Origin: Marinobacter flavimaris | GTDB taxonomy: Bacteria; Pseudomonadota; Gammaproteobacteria; Pseudomonadales; Oleiphilaceae | Direction of reading: 5' to 3' | NCBI RefSeq assembly: GCF_002933295.1 | Contig: NZ_PSSW01000006.1 | Coordinates: 1 to 64,000, forward strand | Length of the DNA stretch: 64,000 nt | Shown: positions 42,057 through 51,213 of the stretch, in pieces | How the letters are laid out: each line of letters opens with the position of its first letter | Position numbering within the stretch: position 1 is the first letter of the stretch | The notes under the pieces: model-generated | The model's input: only the letters and a program-made list of their open reading frames with translations | Databases searched by the model: none | What the model was told of the DNA's origin: nothing | Program-made: the position numbers and the translations under genes

Positions 42057-43066
42057 GCCTGGCCCCTCTCACTCAATTTCTGCTGCCGTTCTGAAACCTG
42101 GCCACCCATGGCCATGGACATGACCGCCATCCGGATGGCGATGCCGTTGGTCACCTGGTTCAGAATGACCGACTGTGGTCCGTCGGCAACCGCCGATTCG
42201 ATTTCAACGCCCCGATTGATCGGCCCCGGGTGCATAACGATGCATTCCGGATGGGCCAACGCCAGTTTTTGCTGGTTCAGGCCGTAGAGCCGGTAGAACT
42301 CGCGCTCGCTGGGCAGCAATGCGCCTTCCATCCGCTCTTTCTGCAGTCGCAGCATGATGACCACATCCAGATCCTTCATCCCGCGGGTCATGTCGTATTC
42401 CACCGTGCAGCCGAGGCTTTCCACGTCTTTGGGAAGCAGGGTTCCCGGGGCAATGACGCGAACTTCCTCCGCACCCAGCTCGTTGAGAGCCCGGATCTGG
42501 GAGCGGGCCACTCGGGAGTGCAGCACGTCGCCAACGATAGCGACTTTGAGGCCCTCGAAACGCCCCTTGTGCTGGCGAATCGTCAGCATATCCAGCATGG
42601 CCTGCGTCGGGTGAGCGTGGCGACCATCACCAGCGTTGATGATGGCGACGCCGGGCGTCACGCTCTCGGCAATAAAATGCGGCGCACCACTCTGGGAGTG
42701 CCGGACCACGAACATGTCGCTGGCCATGGCTTCCAGGTTGAGCAGCGTGTCAGACAGGGATTCGCCTTTGGAGGTGGCCGAGGTGCTGATATCCAGGTTG
42801 AGCACATCCGCAGAGAGGCGCTTGGCCGCCAGCTCAAAGGTACTGCGGGTTCGGGTGCTGGACTCGAAAAACAGGTTTACCACGGTTCGCCCGCGAAGCA
42901 GTGGCACTTTCTTGATGGTTCGCTCACCGACCTCGATAAAGGAGTCCGCCGTGTCCAGGATGTCGGTCAGCAGCGCCCGATCCAGACCGTCGAGAGTGAG
43001 GAAATGCCGCAACTGACCATCCCGGGTCAGCTGCAAGTGGTGCGGGGAAGAGTCGTTCGCGGTCAT
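42053..43066 (-). CDS. pyrB: aspartate carbamoyltransferase catalytic subunit
   Basis: 337 residues. Carbamoyl phosphate site [33 protein letters not shown], the [15 protein letters not shown] motif and the C-terminal [12 protein letters not shown]-terminal extension (1-20) before the first helix as in Pseudomonas-type enzymes that assemble with PyrC'. It makes N-carbamoyl-aspartate, the first committed step of pyrimidine synthesis. It is encoded between pyrR and pyrC'. No pyrI regulatory subunit is present. Confidence 0.96.
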   Translation of the reverse strand: MTANDSSPHHLQLTRDGQLRHFLTLDGLDRALLTDILDTADSFIEVGERTIKKVPLLRGRTVVNLFFESSTRTRSTFELAAKRLSADVLNLDISTSATSKGESLSDTLLNLEAMASDMFVVRHSQSGAPHFIAESVTPGVAIINAGDGRHAHPTQAMLDMLTIRQHKGRFEGLKVAIVGDVLHSRVARSQIRALNELGAEEVRVIAPGTLLPKDVESLGCTVEYDMTRGMKDLDVVIMLRLQKERMEGALLPSEREFYRLYGLNQQKLALAHPECIVMHPGPINRGVEIESAVADGPQSVILNQVTNGIAIRMAVMSMAMGGQVSERQQKLSERGQA

Positions 43067-43093
43067 GGGTCGCCTGTTATCCGATTCGGAGGT

Positions 43094-43603
43094 TTATTGT
43101 CCGGCTTCCTGAAGCTCGATACGGAGCGGGTCGGGGCCACGCAGTTTGACGCGTTGATGGGATTCCAACGCCATTGTCTTGCCAGCCACATCCGGCTGGA
43201 TGGGCAGTTCCCGGGCACCGAGGTCAATCAGGGTGGCCAGTATGATACTGGCTGGACGGCCATAATCGAAGATCTCATTCATGGCGGCGCGGATCGTCCG
43301 GCCGCTCATGATGACATCGTCAATCAGGATGATGTCACGGCCTTCGGTATCGAAGGGCAGACTCGAGGGTTTCACCCGGGGATTCAGGCCGATGCGGCTG
43401 AAATCATCGCGGTAGAAGGAGATGTCCAGTTCGCCGAACGGCTCTTCGATGCCAAGGCGTTTGCTCAGCACGTCGGCCAGCCAGACGCCTCCGGTCCGTA
43501 TACCGATCAGGACCGGGGATTGCACGCCCCGTTGCTCGAGCGCCTGACGCAGCCCGGTTTCCATCTGGTCAAGCAACTGATCAATATCAAGCAATGCCGT
43601 CAT
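43094..43603 (-). CDS. pyrR: PyrR-type bifunctional regulator / uracil phosphoribosyltransferase
   Basis: 169 residues. PRPP-binding loop DIILIDDVIMSGRTIRAAM, N-terminal GIRTGGVWLADVL and LDISFYRDDFSRIGLNPRV are typical of PyrR. In Bacillus PyrR controls attenuation by binding pyr mRNA; in gammaproteobacteria its regulatory role is less certain, but the gene is kept next to pyrB. 7 nt after ruvX and 27 nt before pyrB. Confidence 0.93.
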   Translation of the reverse strand: MTALLDIDQLLDQMETGLRQALEQRGVQSPVLIGIRTGGVWLADVLSKRLGIEEPFGELDISFYRDDFSRIGLNPRVKPSSLPFDTEGRDIILIDDVIMSGRTIRAAMNEIFDYGRPASIILATLIDLGARELPIQPDVAGKTMALESHQRVKLRGPDPLRIELQEAGQ

Positions 43604-43610
43604 TCGGTCC

Positions 43611-44033
43611 TCACTGTTGAAAAAAGGTTTCCAGGATCAGCACCGCGGCCCGGTCATCCACTCCGTGGCGACCAAAATCACGACTGCCTCCGGCGGCCAT
43701 CACTTCACCCTTGGCCTCGAAGCTGGTGAGCCGCTCGTCCACCATCTCGACCGGCACGTGGTAGCGCCCATGCAGGCGCTTGCCGAATTTGCGCGCCCGG
43801 GCACACATATCGTTTTCGGTGTCGTCCATGTTGAGGGGCAAACCGACCACGACCAGGTCCGGACGCCACTCCTCGAGCAGGGACTCAATCTGTTGCCAAT
43901 CGGGGATACCGTCTCGGGCAGGAATCAGAGCCACCGGTTGGCCGGATCCAAGCAACTCCTGACCGACCGCTACGCCAATACGGCGGGTGCCAAAATCGAA
44001 CGCCATGACGCGACGGCTGGCCGGTTCAGGCAT
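43611..44033 (-). CDS. ruvX: YqgF/RuvX-type RNase H-fold protein (pre-16S rRNA nuclease)
   Basis: 140 residues from ATG 44033, overlapping the yqgE stop by 8 nt (the longer frame is yqgE DNA). RNase H-like motifs: VMAFDFGTRRIGVAVGQ (catalytic Asp), VVGLPLNMDDTENDM and VEMVDERLTSFEA, followed by HGVDDRAAVLILETFF (second Asp). The family acts in maturation of the 16S rRNA 5' end; the Holliday-junction role once proposed is doubtful. The yqgE-ruvX pair is conserved. Confidence 0.94.
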   Translation of the reverse strand: MPEPASRRVMAFDFGTRRIGVAVGQELLGSGQPVALIPARDGIPDWQQIESLLEEWRPDLVVVGLPLNMDDTENDMCARARKFGKRLHGRYHVPVEMVDERLTSFEAKGEVMAAGGSRDFGRHGVDDRAAVLILETFFQQ

Positions 44034-44592
44034 GACCGACCGACTCGCTGAGCTGATTGAGATCAATGCCGATCAGCTGCAGCACCGCCTTGTAGCGCTC
44101 TTCCCAGGGAGTACGGAACAGGATGTCGGTGTTGGCCGGACAGGTGAGCCAGGCGTTGCTGCCCAGTTCCTCTTCCAGTTGCCCTTCGCTCCAGCCGGAA
44201 TAGCCCAATGCCACCAGGTACTCGTCGGGACCTTCGCCACGACCAATGCCTGCCAATACATCGCGGGATGTGGTCAGTAGAACATCGTCGGTGACCTTCG
44301 CCGTGTTCTGCCAGCTGGTGCCTGGGGGATGCAGCACAAAGCCGCGTTCCGGCTGCACCGGACCACCGCTGAATACCGGCAGATCCAGCTCGCCGCCTGG
44401 CAGGTCCAGTTGTTCCAGAATTTCACCAAGGTGGATGTCCAGCGGCTGATTGATCATTAACCCCAGGGCACCGTCGTCAGAATGCTCGCAAATGTAGATC
44501 ACGCCGCCATGGAAACGGGGATCAGCGAGATAGGGCGATGCCACCAGGAACTGGTGGCGCAAGCTATGGGGAGAGTGTTTTGATGCTGTCAT
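44026..44592 (-). CDS. yqgE: YqgE/AlgH family protein (UPF0301)
   Basis: 188 residues. Signatures: LRHQFLVASPYLADPRFHGGVIYICEHSDDGALGLMINQPL, VFSGGPVQPERGFVLHP and ALGYSGWSEGQLEEEL. In Pseudomonas the homologue was named AlgH for an effect on alginate; the biochemical function is unknown. It overlaps the tonB stop by 4 nt and the ruvX start by 8 nt. Confidence 0.93.
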   Translation of the reverse strand: MTASKHSPHSLRHQFLVASPYLADPRFHGGVIYICEHSDDGALGLMINQPLDIHLGEILEQLDLPGGELDLPVFSGGPVQPERGFVLHPPGTSWQNTAKVTDDVLLTTSRDVLAGIGRGEGPDEYLVALGYSGWSEGQLEEELGSNAWLTCPANTDILFRTPWEERYKAVLQLIGIDLNQLSESVGHA

Positions 44593-45455
44593 CCGGATGT
44601 CAGCCCCCGACGCTGGAAGGACCAGGTACGTATGATTTCGAGTTCATCCACCTCTTTCCGCATTTCGTCCGGAAATGGTGCAAAAGGTGAGGCCATCCTG
44701 ACTATACGGATGGCAGCATCATCCAGGACGGTGCTGCCGGAAGACTGCAGGATCGCCACCTCTTTAATGGTGCCGTCTTTCTTGAGTGACACCAGCATTC
44801 GCAGTGTGCCATAGATTCCGGCATTGCGCGCCTCGGTCGGGTAGTTGATATTCCCCACCCGCGTTACCTTGCTCACCCAGTTCTGAACGTACCAGGCGTT
44901 GGTGGACTTGAGCGTAGAGGCGGCGGTTACCCGCATCACCCTGGGTTTGCGGGCATAGGCCTGCTGCTGGGCATCGAATCGGGCCTCAAGGCTGGCAATT
45001 TCCAGGCTGCGCTCCATCAGGCTCTTTTTCTCGCGAACCGGCAGAGGCTCCTCTTCCGGCCTGGTGCGCTCTTCAGGCTGGCGAACCTTCTGACTGGAAG
45101 AACTTTCGGTCTGAACGACCTGCTTTTCCTGACGCGGCTGCGGCTCGGTTTGCGCAGGAGGCTCGGGTTGAACCTGTGCCACCTGCGGCTGGCTCACCTC
45201 CGCCGGCTGCGGGGTGGTCATTTCCCGAACCTCTTCCTCGGTACCACTGCCCTTCTGACTGGTCTGGGCCAGGAAATCCGCCTTCTCCGGAGCTTCCTCA
45301 TCGTCAAACTGGGACAGGGTGATTTCCATGGTCTGGGCAGAGGAACGGGGCGGTTCAGGCGCAAAGGTGATTCCCAGCACCACGATGGCGTGCACCGCCA
45401 GCGCCATAAACAGGGTGAAGGAAAACCGGTCGAAGTCGCTTACCTGAACTGCCAT
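44589..45455 (-). CDS. tonB: energy transducer TonB
   Basis: 288 residues. N-terminal TM helix (about 13-33, FMALAVHAIVVLGITFA), a Pro/Glu/Gln-rich periplasmic spacer (about 75-165), then a TonB C-terminal domain: YVQNWVSKVTRVGNINYPTEARNAGIYGTLRMLVSLKKDGTIKEVAIL split over 195-242, with the YP-A motif. TonB passes proton-motive energy from ExbBD to outer membrane receptors; no exbBD are nearby. In P. aeruginosa the gene at this place (PA0406, tonB3) affects twitching motility and pilus assembly, which fits the divergent chp cluster. That functional link is by synteny. Confidence 0.9.
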   Translation of the reverse strand: MAVQVSDFDRFSFTLFMALAVHAIVVLGITFAPEPPRSSAQTMEITLSQFDDEEAPEKADFLAQTSQKGSGTEEEVREMTTPQPAEVSQPQVAQVQPEPPAQTEPQPRQEKQVVQTESSSSQKVRQPEERTRPEEEPLPVREKKSLMERSLEIASLEARFDAQQQAYARKPRVMRVTAASTLKSTNAWYVQNWVSKVTRVGNINYPTEARNAGIYGTLRMLVSLKKDGTIKEVAILQSSGSTVLDDAAIRIVRMASPFAPFPDEMRKEVDELEIIRTWSFQRRGLTSG

Positions 45456-45503
45456 TCCTGATATGGATCCTGTCGTTATACCTGCCCGGCCGCCATCACC
45501 GGA

Positions 45504-46457
45504 TTATGCCTGGCCCAGACGCTTCGCAATCGCGTCCATCAATAAGCCACCAATATCGATCCCGAAGGCCGCATCGAGTTCCCGGATACAGGTCGGGCTG
45601 GTGACATTGATTTCGGTAAGGTAGTCACCGATGACATCCAGGCCCACAAAAATGAGGCCCTTCTCTTTGATCACCGGGGCAACGCGTTCGCAGATCTCAC
45701 GATCCCGCGCGGTCAGTTCACGACCTTCACCCCGGCCGCCGGCGGCCAGATTGCCCCGATTCTCGCCATGGGAGGGTATTCTCGCAAGTGAATAGGGTAC
45801 CGGTTCACCGTCGATCAGCAGGATGCGCTTGTCGCCATCGCTGATTTCGGGGATGTATTTCTGGGCCATGGCCTGGTGCGTGCCATAGTTGGTGAGGGTT
45901 TCGATGATGACACCGAGATTGAAATCGTTTTCCCGGATACGGAAGATCGAATGACCGCCCATGCCGTCCACCGGCTTCATGATGACATCGCCGTGTTCGG
46001 CGTAGAACTCACGGAAGCGACTAGCCGAACGGCTGACAAGTAGTGGCGGTGTCAGGTCAGTAAACTGCGTGGCGAACAGCTTCTCATTGCAGTCACGCAG
46101 CGTGGACGCCGGATTGACCACCAGAGCGCCCTGCTGCTCGGCCGCCTCCAGTATATAGGTGGCCATCAGGAACTCCCGGTCTACCGGCGGGTCCTTGCGC
46201 ATGAGGATGACATCCAGATCTCCCAGCGCCCGGTCCTGGGACGGCCCGAAGCCGTACCAGTTTTCCGGATCCATGTGCACAGTCAGGTCACGGGTGTGCG
46301 CCATGGCACGGCCACCGTCCAGGTACAGGTCGGGGAGCTCCATGTACTCGATTTCCCAACCGCGTTTCTGGGCAGCCAGCAACATGGCCAGTGAGCTGTC
46401 TTTCTTGAAGTGGATATCTTCAATCGGATCCATCACGATCCCGAGTCTGACGGTCAT
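45504..46457 (-). CDS. gshB: glutathione synthetase
   Basis: 317 residues from ATG 46457 (GGAACG upstream); an earlier in-frame start at 46490 is possible. ATP-grasp enzyme: MTVRLGIVMDPIEDIHFKKDSSLAMLLAAQ, LMRKDPPVDREFLMATYILE, VMKPVDGMGGHSIFRI, RILLIDGEPVPYSLARIP and NVTSPTCIRELD (metal-binding Asn). It joins gamma-glutamylcysteine and glycine. First gene of the leftward gshB-tonB-yqgE-ruvX-pyrR-pyrB-pyrC' run. Confidence 0.96.
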   Translation of the reverse strand: MTVRLGIVMDPIEDIHFKKDSSLAMLLAAQKRGWEIEYMELPDLYLDGGRAMAHTRDLTVHMDPENWYGFGPSQDRALGDLDVILMRKDPPVDREFLMATYILEAAEQQGALVVNPASTLRDCNEKLFATQFTDLTPPLLVSRSASRFREFYAEHGDVIMKPVDGMGGHSIFRIRENDFNLGVIIETLTNYGTHQAMAQKYIPEISDGDKRILLIDGEPVPYSLARIPSHGENRGNLAAGGRGEGRELTARDREICERVAPVIKEKGLIFVGLDVIGDYLTEINVTSPTCIRELDAAFGIDIGGLLMDAIAKRLGQA

Positions 46458-46670
46458 GGGCGTTCCTGCACTCCTGAGGGTTAAAAACACGAACCGGTCT
46501 GCAGAGCGGACCAGACATTAAGTGCTATGCTTTGAAATCAGATGGTATTGTACCCGAACTGCAAATGCATCCGGAGAAATCCTCAGTCAGTTACGTGACG
46601 TTGCGGGCAGTAGTACATTTGGTCACAAACTAATACTTTTTATCCGGCCATTGATAATCTATAAATGAGC

Positions 46671-46715
46671 GGGGTTTATAGAAGAACCTTAAGGTTTGTG
46701 TTAAAACCCCCGTTT
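46671..46715 (+). promoter_or_regulatory. nested hairpin in the leader before pilG
   Basis: The arms GGGGTTT (46671-46677) and AAACCCC (46704-46710) enclose the perfect 12-nt palindrome AACCTTAAGGTT (46685-46696), followed by CGTTTTAAAA. It lies about 40 nt upstream of the pilG ATG. It may be a weak attenuator, a 5' UTR structure or an operator. Confidence 0.4.
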
Positions 46716-46754
46716 TAAAATAACGACAGTCGCTGAGCGCAAGGCAGTTGGACA

Positions 46755-47147
46755 ATGGATGACAACTTCGAGAACTTGAAGATCATGGTGATCGACGACA
46801 GTAAAACCATACGTCGCACCGCAGAAACCCTTCTGAAAAAGGTCGGCTGTGAGGTCATCACCGCGACTGACGGCTTTGACGCTCTTGCCAAGATTGCCGA
46901 TTCACAGCCGGACATCATTTTTGTCGATATCATGATGCCCCGCCTGGACGGCTACCAGACCTGCGCACTTATCAAGAACAATTCCTCCTTCAAAAAGACG
47001 CCGGTTATCATGCTCTCCAGCAAGGACGGTCTGTTCGACAAGGCCAAGGGCCGTATCGTCGGCTCGGACCAGTATCTGACCAAACCGTTCAGTAAGGATG
47101 AGCTGCTTAATACCATCCGCCAGTATGTTCCACAGGCGGAACAGTAA
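46755..47147 (+). CDS. pilG: PilG, twitching response regulator
   Basis: 130 residues, single receiver domain. IDDSK (acidic pocket and start), phosphorylated Asp58 in IIFVDIMMPRLDG, SSKDG switch Ser and Lys in LTKPFSKDELL. PilG is a CheY-like regulator phosphorylated by ChpA that promotes type IV pilus extension and cAMP signalling. First gene of the pilGHIJK-chpABC operon. Confidence 0.95.
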   Translation: MDDNFENLKIMVIDDSKTIRRTAETLLKKVGCEVITATDGFDALAKIADSQPDIIFVDIMMPRLDGYQTCALIKNNSSFKKTPVIMLSSKDGLFDKAKGRIVGSDQYLTKPFSKDELLNTIRQYVPQAEQ

Positions 47148-47179
47148 ACCTGCTGACCCCAAGAACTATCGAGGAAACC

Positions 47180-47542
47180 ATGGCCCGCATTCTTATTGTT
47201 GACGATTCCCCTACCGAGGTTAAGAAAATCTCCACGATCCTGGAAAAGCATAAGCACGAGGTGCTTACAGCTGACAACGGCGCAGACGGCGTTGCCAAGG
47301 CTCGTGCAGAGACCCCGGACCTGGTTCTGATGGATGTGGTTATGCCCGGCCTGAACGGCTTTCAGGCAACCCGCCAACTGACCCGCGCCCCGGAAACCGC
47401 GTCCATCCCGGTCGTCATCGTAACCACCAAGGATCAGGAAACTGACCGCGTTTGGGGCACCCGACAGGGCGCCAAGGGTTACCTGGTCAAGCCGGTTAAC
47501 GAAGACGACCTGATCAAAACAATCAACAGTCTGATTGCCTGA
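47180..47542 (+). CDS. pilH: PilH, twitching response regulator
   Basis: 120 residues, single receiver domain: MARILIVDDSPTEVKKI, phosphorylated Asp52 in LVLMDVVMPGLNG, VTTKDQETDRVWGTRQGAKGYLVKPV. PilH opposes PilG, probably favouring pilus retraction or acting as phosphate sink. It follows pilG by 32 nt. Confidence 0.95.
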   Translation: MARILIVDDSPTEVKKISTILEKHKHEVLTADNGADGVAKARAETPDLVLMDVVMPGLNGFQATRQLTRAPETASIPVVIVTTKDQETDRVWGTRQGAKGYLVKPVNEDDLIKTINSLIA

Positions 47543-47562
47543 TCCCCAACCGTGGAGTAAGC

Positions 47563-48108
47563 ATGTCCGCCCAGGCCGCCCCTTTTGCCGTTCTGACGGA
47601 TATCGCCGCGCGCAGCCGGTCGCTGGCTGCCGGCCTGCCGGAACAACAGCAAGCCGTTGAACTGTGGAACGGCATCGGCTTCGTTCTCGCAGGCGAACGG
47701 TATGTTGCCCCCATGGGCGAAGTCACTGAAATCCTCCACGTCCCCCGGTTTACCCATATACCGGGGGTTCGCCCGTTTTTGCTTGGCGCGGCCAATGTTC
47801 GCGGCCGCCTCCTGCCCCTGGTTGATCTTGCCGGCTTTTTCGATATTCCCCGCTCTTCCCGTAGCCAGCGGGAACGGCGCGTGCTGGTGGTAGAGCAGGG
47901 TGACATTTTCAGCGGGCTGGTAGTCGATAGTGTGCTGGGCATGCAGTATTTCGCAACTGACAGTTTCAAGGATTCGCCCGAGGGCGTGCCTGAAAACGTT
48001 CGACCGTTTGTCTCAGGCGGTTATGAACGCAACGAGGAAGTCTGGAAAGTGTTTTCAGCCGTCGACCTGCTCGAGGACGAACGATTTCTTGACGTCGCAC
48101 AGTGGTAA
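47563..48108 (+). CDS. pilI: PilI, CheW-like adaptor
   Basis: 181 residues. CheW domain (about 35-165): GIGFVLAGERYVAPMGEVTEIL, GVRPFLLGAANVRGRLLPLVDLAGFF and RVLVVEQGDIFSGLVVDSVLG. It links the receptor PilJ to the kinase ChpA. It starts 20 nt after pilH. Confidence 0.94.
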   Translation: MSAQAAPFAVLTDIAARSRSLAAGLPEQQQAVELWNGIGFVLAGERYVAPMGEVTEILHVPRFTHIPGVRPFLLGAANVRGRLLPLVDLAGFFDIPRSSRSQRERRVLVVEQGDIFSGLVVDSVLGMQYFATDSFKDSPEGVPENVRPFVSGGYERNEEVWKVFSAVDLLEDERFLDVAQW

Positions 48109-48199
48109 GGGTGGTGACAATGGCAGGAACATCACCCTGACCGCCTGAAACCCGAAAAAACAAACTTGCCAATTTCTTGAAGAGGCCGGGAGCCAGAAA

Positions 48200-50275
48200 A
48201 TGAAGAACAGAGCCGGAAGACTCAGTATGGGACAGGGAGGCAACAAGCTGGTTGCCGGCCTGATCGCCGCGCTGATCGCACTCACTATCCTGCTCGTTGT
48301 GGTGCTGTTCATTATCAATACAGACAGCCAGAACGATCAGGAATACATCGCCAACACCGCCGAACTGAGGGTGCTCTCTCAGGAGATTGCGAAGAACGCG
48401 ACCGAGGCTGCCGGCGGTACAGCCGAGGCCTTCAACCAGCTGCGCCGCTCCCGTGACGAATTCCAGCAGCTCTGGACCAACGTAACCGAGGGTAATCCGG
48501 AAACCGGTCTGCCGCCGAGTGAACTGGCCCAGCAGAGTGGCGTTCAGGAAAACTGGAACACCGTGCGGGAAAACGCCGACAGCATCCTCTCCACCCAGGA
48601 TGCGGTGCTCGGTCTCCACGAGGTTGCCCGGACTCTGAACGAAACCATTCCGCAGCTGCAGGTTGAGTACGACGATATCGTACAAATCCTGCTCGACAAC
48701 GACGCACCCGCCGAACAGATCGCACTGGCGCAGCGTCAGTCACTCCTGGCGGAGCGGATTGTTCGCTCGGTTAACAACGTACTCTCCGGTGACGAAGACG
48801 CGGTTATTGCCGCGGACCGTTTCGGTCGTGACGCAAGCCTGTTCGGCCGAGTGCTTGAAGGCCAGCTGAACGGCAACCCGGCCATGGGGATCTCCCAGGT
48901 AAATGACGAAGACGCCATCTACGGCCTTGAAGCTGTCGATGAACTGTTCCAGTTCGTTTCCCAGAACGTAGACGCAATCCTTGAAGCCTCTCCCGACCTC
49001 TTCAAGGTTCGTACTGCTGCCAGCGACATCTTCCAGAATTCCGAGATCCTGCTTTCCGAACTGTCTGTACTGGCCGAGAACTTCCGGACCCAGTCCGGCT
49101 CACGTCTGGTCAGCCCGACCCTGGCCTTCGCGATCCTGGCCGCCATGGTTGCCATTGTTGTGTTTATCGGTCTGGCCCTGTACCGCGAAGCCCAGGCCCG
49201 ACTGGCTACTACGCAAGAGCAGAACGAGCAGAACCAGAACGCGATCCTGCGACTGCTGGACGAACTGGCCGACCTGGCTGATGGTGACTTGACCACCGAG
49301 GCCACGGTAACCGAGGACTTCACCGGTGCCATCGCCGACTCCATCAACTACGCGATCGACCAGATGCGCGGACTGGTACAGGCGATTCGTGGTACTGCCG
49401 TACGAGTAGCGTCAGCGGCTCAGGAAACCCAGGCCACTGCGATGCATCTTGCCGATGCTTCCGAGCACCAGGCCCAGGAAATCGCCGGCGCCTCCGCCGC
49501 GGTGAACGAGATGGCCGTGTCCATCGACCAGGTATCGTCGAACGCTGCCGAGTCCTCCGCGGTTGCAGAGCGGTCGGTTGCGATCGCGAAGAAAGGCGCG
49601 GAAGTGGTACAGAACACCATCCGTGGCATGGACAACATCCGTGAGCAGATCCAGGAAACTTCCAAACGGATCAAGCGTCTGGGTGAATCTTCCCAGGAAA
49701 TCGGTGACATCGTATCCCTGATCAACGACATCGCCGACCAGACCAACATCCTGTCCCTGAACGCGGCGATCCAGGCCTCCATGGCCGGTGACGCTGGCCG
49801 GGGCTTCGCGGTTGTTGCCGACGAAGTACAGCGACTGGCGGAACGCTCCTCTGCAGCGACCAAGCAGATTGAAGCGCTGGTTAAGACGATCCAGTCGGAC
49901 ACCAACGAAGCCGTTATCTCCATGGAACACACCACCGCCGAGGTGGTCCGTGGTGCCCGTCTGGCCCAGGACGCGGGTATCGCCCTCGAGGAAATCGAGA
50001 ACGTATCCATGTCTCTGGCGGAATTGATCCAGAACATCTCCAACGCTGCACGTCAGCAGTCTTCGTCGGCGGCGCACATTTCCAACACCATGAACGTTAT
50101 CCAGGAAATCACGTCCCAGACGTCTTCCGGTACCAACGCGACTGCGAAGTCTATCGGTAACCTGGCAGAAATGGCGTCCGAGCTTCGCTCCTCCGTTGCC
50201 GGCTTTACTCTGCCGGAAGAAGAAGCGGCGGATTACGAGGAAGAGGAAGACAGCGACGTTCCGGTGGTGGGCTGA
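48200..50275 (+). CDS. pilJ: PilJ, methyl-accepting receptor of the type IV pilus chemosensory system
   Basis: 691 residues. TM1 (about 16-38, NKLVAGLIAALIALTILLVVV), periplasmic region with two PilJ-type helical domains (about 40-310), TM2 (about 311-333), a HAMP-like region and a long signalling coiled coil with the hairpin tip DQTNILSLNAAIQASMAGDAGRGFAVVADEVQRLAERS. The protein senses surface or pilin-associated signals and controls ChpA. The C-terminus is acidic (EEEAADYEEEEDSD) and lacks a CheR-binding pentapeptide. Confidence 0.95.
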   Translation: MKNRAGRLSMGQGGNKLVAGLIAALIALTILLVVVLFIINTDSQNDQEYIANTAELRVLSQEIAKNATEAAGGTAEAFNQLRRSRDEFQQLWTNVTEGNPETGLPPSELAQQSGVQENWNTVRENADSILSTQDAVLGLHEVARTLNETIPQLQVEYDDIVQILLDNDAPAEQIALAQRQSLLAERIVRSVNNVLSGDEDAVIAADRFGRDASLFGRVLEGQLNGNPAMGISQVNDEDAIYGLEAVDELFQFVSQNVDAILEASPDLFKVRTAASDIFQNSEILLSELSVLAENFRTQSGSRLVSPTLAFAILAAMVAIVVFIGLALYREAQARLATTQEQNEQNQNAILRLLDELADLADGDLTTEATVTEDFTGAIADSINYAIDQMRGLVQAIRGTAVRVASAAQETQATAMHLADASEHQAQEIAGASAAVNEMAVSIDQVSSNAAESSAVAERSVAIAKKGAEVVQNTIRGMDNIREQIQETSKRIKRLGESSQEIGDIVSLINDIADQTNILSLNAAIQASMAGDAGRGFAVVADEVQRLAERSSAATKQIEALVKTIQSDTNEAVISMEHTTAEVVRGARLAQDAGIALEEIENVSMSLAELIQNISNAARQQSSSAAHISNTMNVIQEITSQTSSGTNATAKSIGNLAEMASELRSSVAGFTLPEEEAADYEEEEDSDVPVVG

Positions 50276-50302
50276 TTTCCGTTCCAGGGCTGTTGACGGT
50301 TT

Positions 50303-51202
50303 ATGGCGCAAATGCATAACAACCTGTCACCTGCCGAGGGCATCTGGTCACTGCGTCGACTTCCGGATATGGACGAGGCGCAGTTCAGCCAGTGGCAAAC
50401 CCTGCTGGAACACCGAACCGGGATCACCCTGTCGTCCGAGCGCCGTTCGTTTCTGGAAACGAACCTTGGCATCCGGATGCGGGAAATCGGCTGCAGCAGC
50501 TATCAGGCCTATTACGAAAAGATCGTATCCGGGCCGGATGCAATCAGGGAATGGTCAACGCTGGTGGACCGGCTCACTGTCCAGGAAACCCGGTTCTTCC
50601 GGGATCCCGACGCCTTCCGGTTGGTATCCGACTATGTCCTGACACGGCCGCGGGAACAGCTGAAAAAGCGCCCCCTGGAGGCCTGGAGTGTCGGATGCTC
50701 CACCGGGGAAGAGCCCTACACCCTGGCCATGGTGCTGAATGAATGCATGGAGCAGCTGGCATTGCAGCCTCTGTTCGGTGTCACCGGCTCTGATATCAGC
50801 AAGCCGGTGATCGAGAAGGCCCGGAACGGTCAGTTCAATCCCCGCAAACTGCTGGGAATGGACGAGGAAATGAAAGCACGGTATTTCCGCCCGGCCGAGC
50901 GGAACACCGTAGAAATCGTGAACAGCATCCGCGACAGGGTGTGCTTTACCAGACTCAATGTTCTGGACCTGGATAAAGCACCCATGCACGGGATGAACAT
51001 TATCTTCTGCCAGAATCTGCTGATTTATTTCCGCCGCTGGCGCCGGCGGGAAATTGTCAAGCGACTTGCAGAGCGGCTGGCGCCCGGGGGGTTGCTGGTA
51101 CTGGGCCAGGGAGAGCTGACCGACTGGCAGCCTCCAGGGTTACAGAGAGTCCCCTCGGAACATGTGCTGGCGTGGATCAAACGCCAGACTGACGAAGAAT
51201 AA
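50303..51202 (+). CDS. pilK: PilK, CheR-type methyltransferase
   Basis: 299 residues. CheR N-domain (about 20-90) then the SAM-dependent methyltransferase domain with VQETRFFRDPDAFRLV, LEAWSVGCSTGEEPYTLAMVL (SAM motif), FGVTGSDISKPVIEKAR and MNIIFCQNLLIYF. It methylates glutamates of PilJ for adaptation. It lies 28 nt after pilJ and 11 nt before chpA. Confidence 0.94.
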   Translation: MAQMHNNLSPAEGIWSLRRLPDMDEAQFSQWQTLLEHRTGITLSSERRSFLETNLGIRMREIGCSSYQAYYEKIVSGPDAIREWSTLVDRLTVQETRFFRDPDAFRLVSDYVLTRPREQLKKRPLEAWSVGCSTGEEPYTLAMVLNECMEQLALQPLFGVTGSDISKPVIEKARNGQFNPRKLLGMDEEMKARYFRPAERNTVEIVNSIRDRVCFTRLNVLDLDKAPMHGMNIIFCQNLLIYFRRWRRREIVKRLAERLAPGGLLVLGQGELTDWQPPGLQRVPSEHVLAWIKRQTDEE

Positions 51203-51213
51203 CCGGAGTGGTT

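Noticed and set aside
42230..43729. 499-codon plus-strand frame over pyrB and pyrR
   Set aside because: Both opposite genes are unmistakable; the frame has no recognisable domain.
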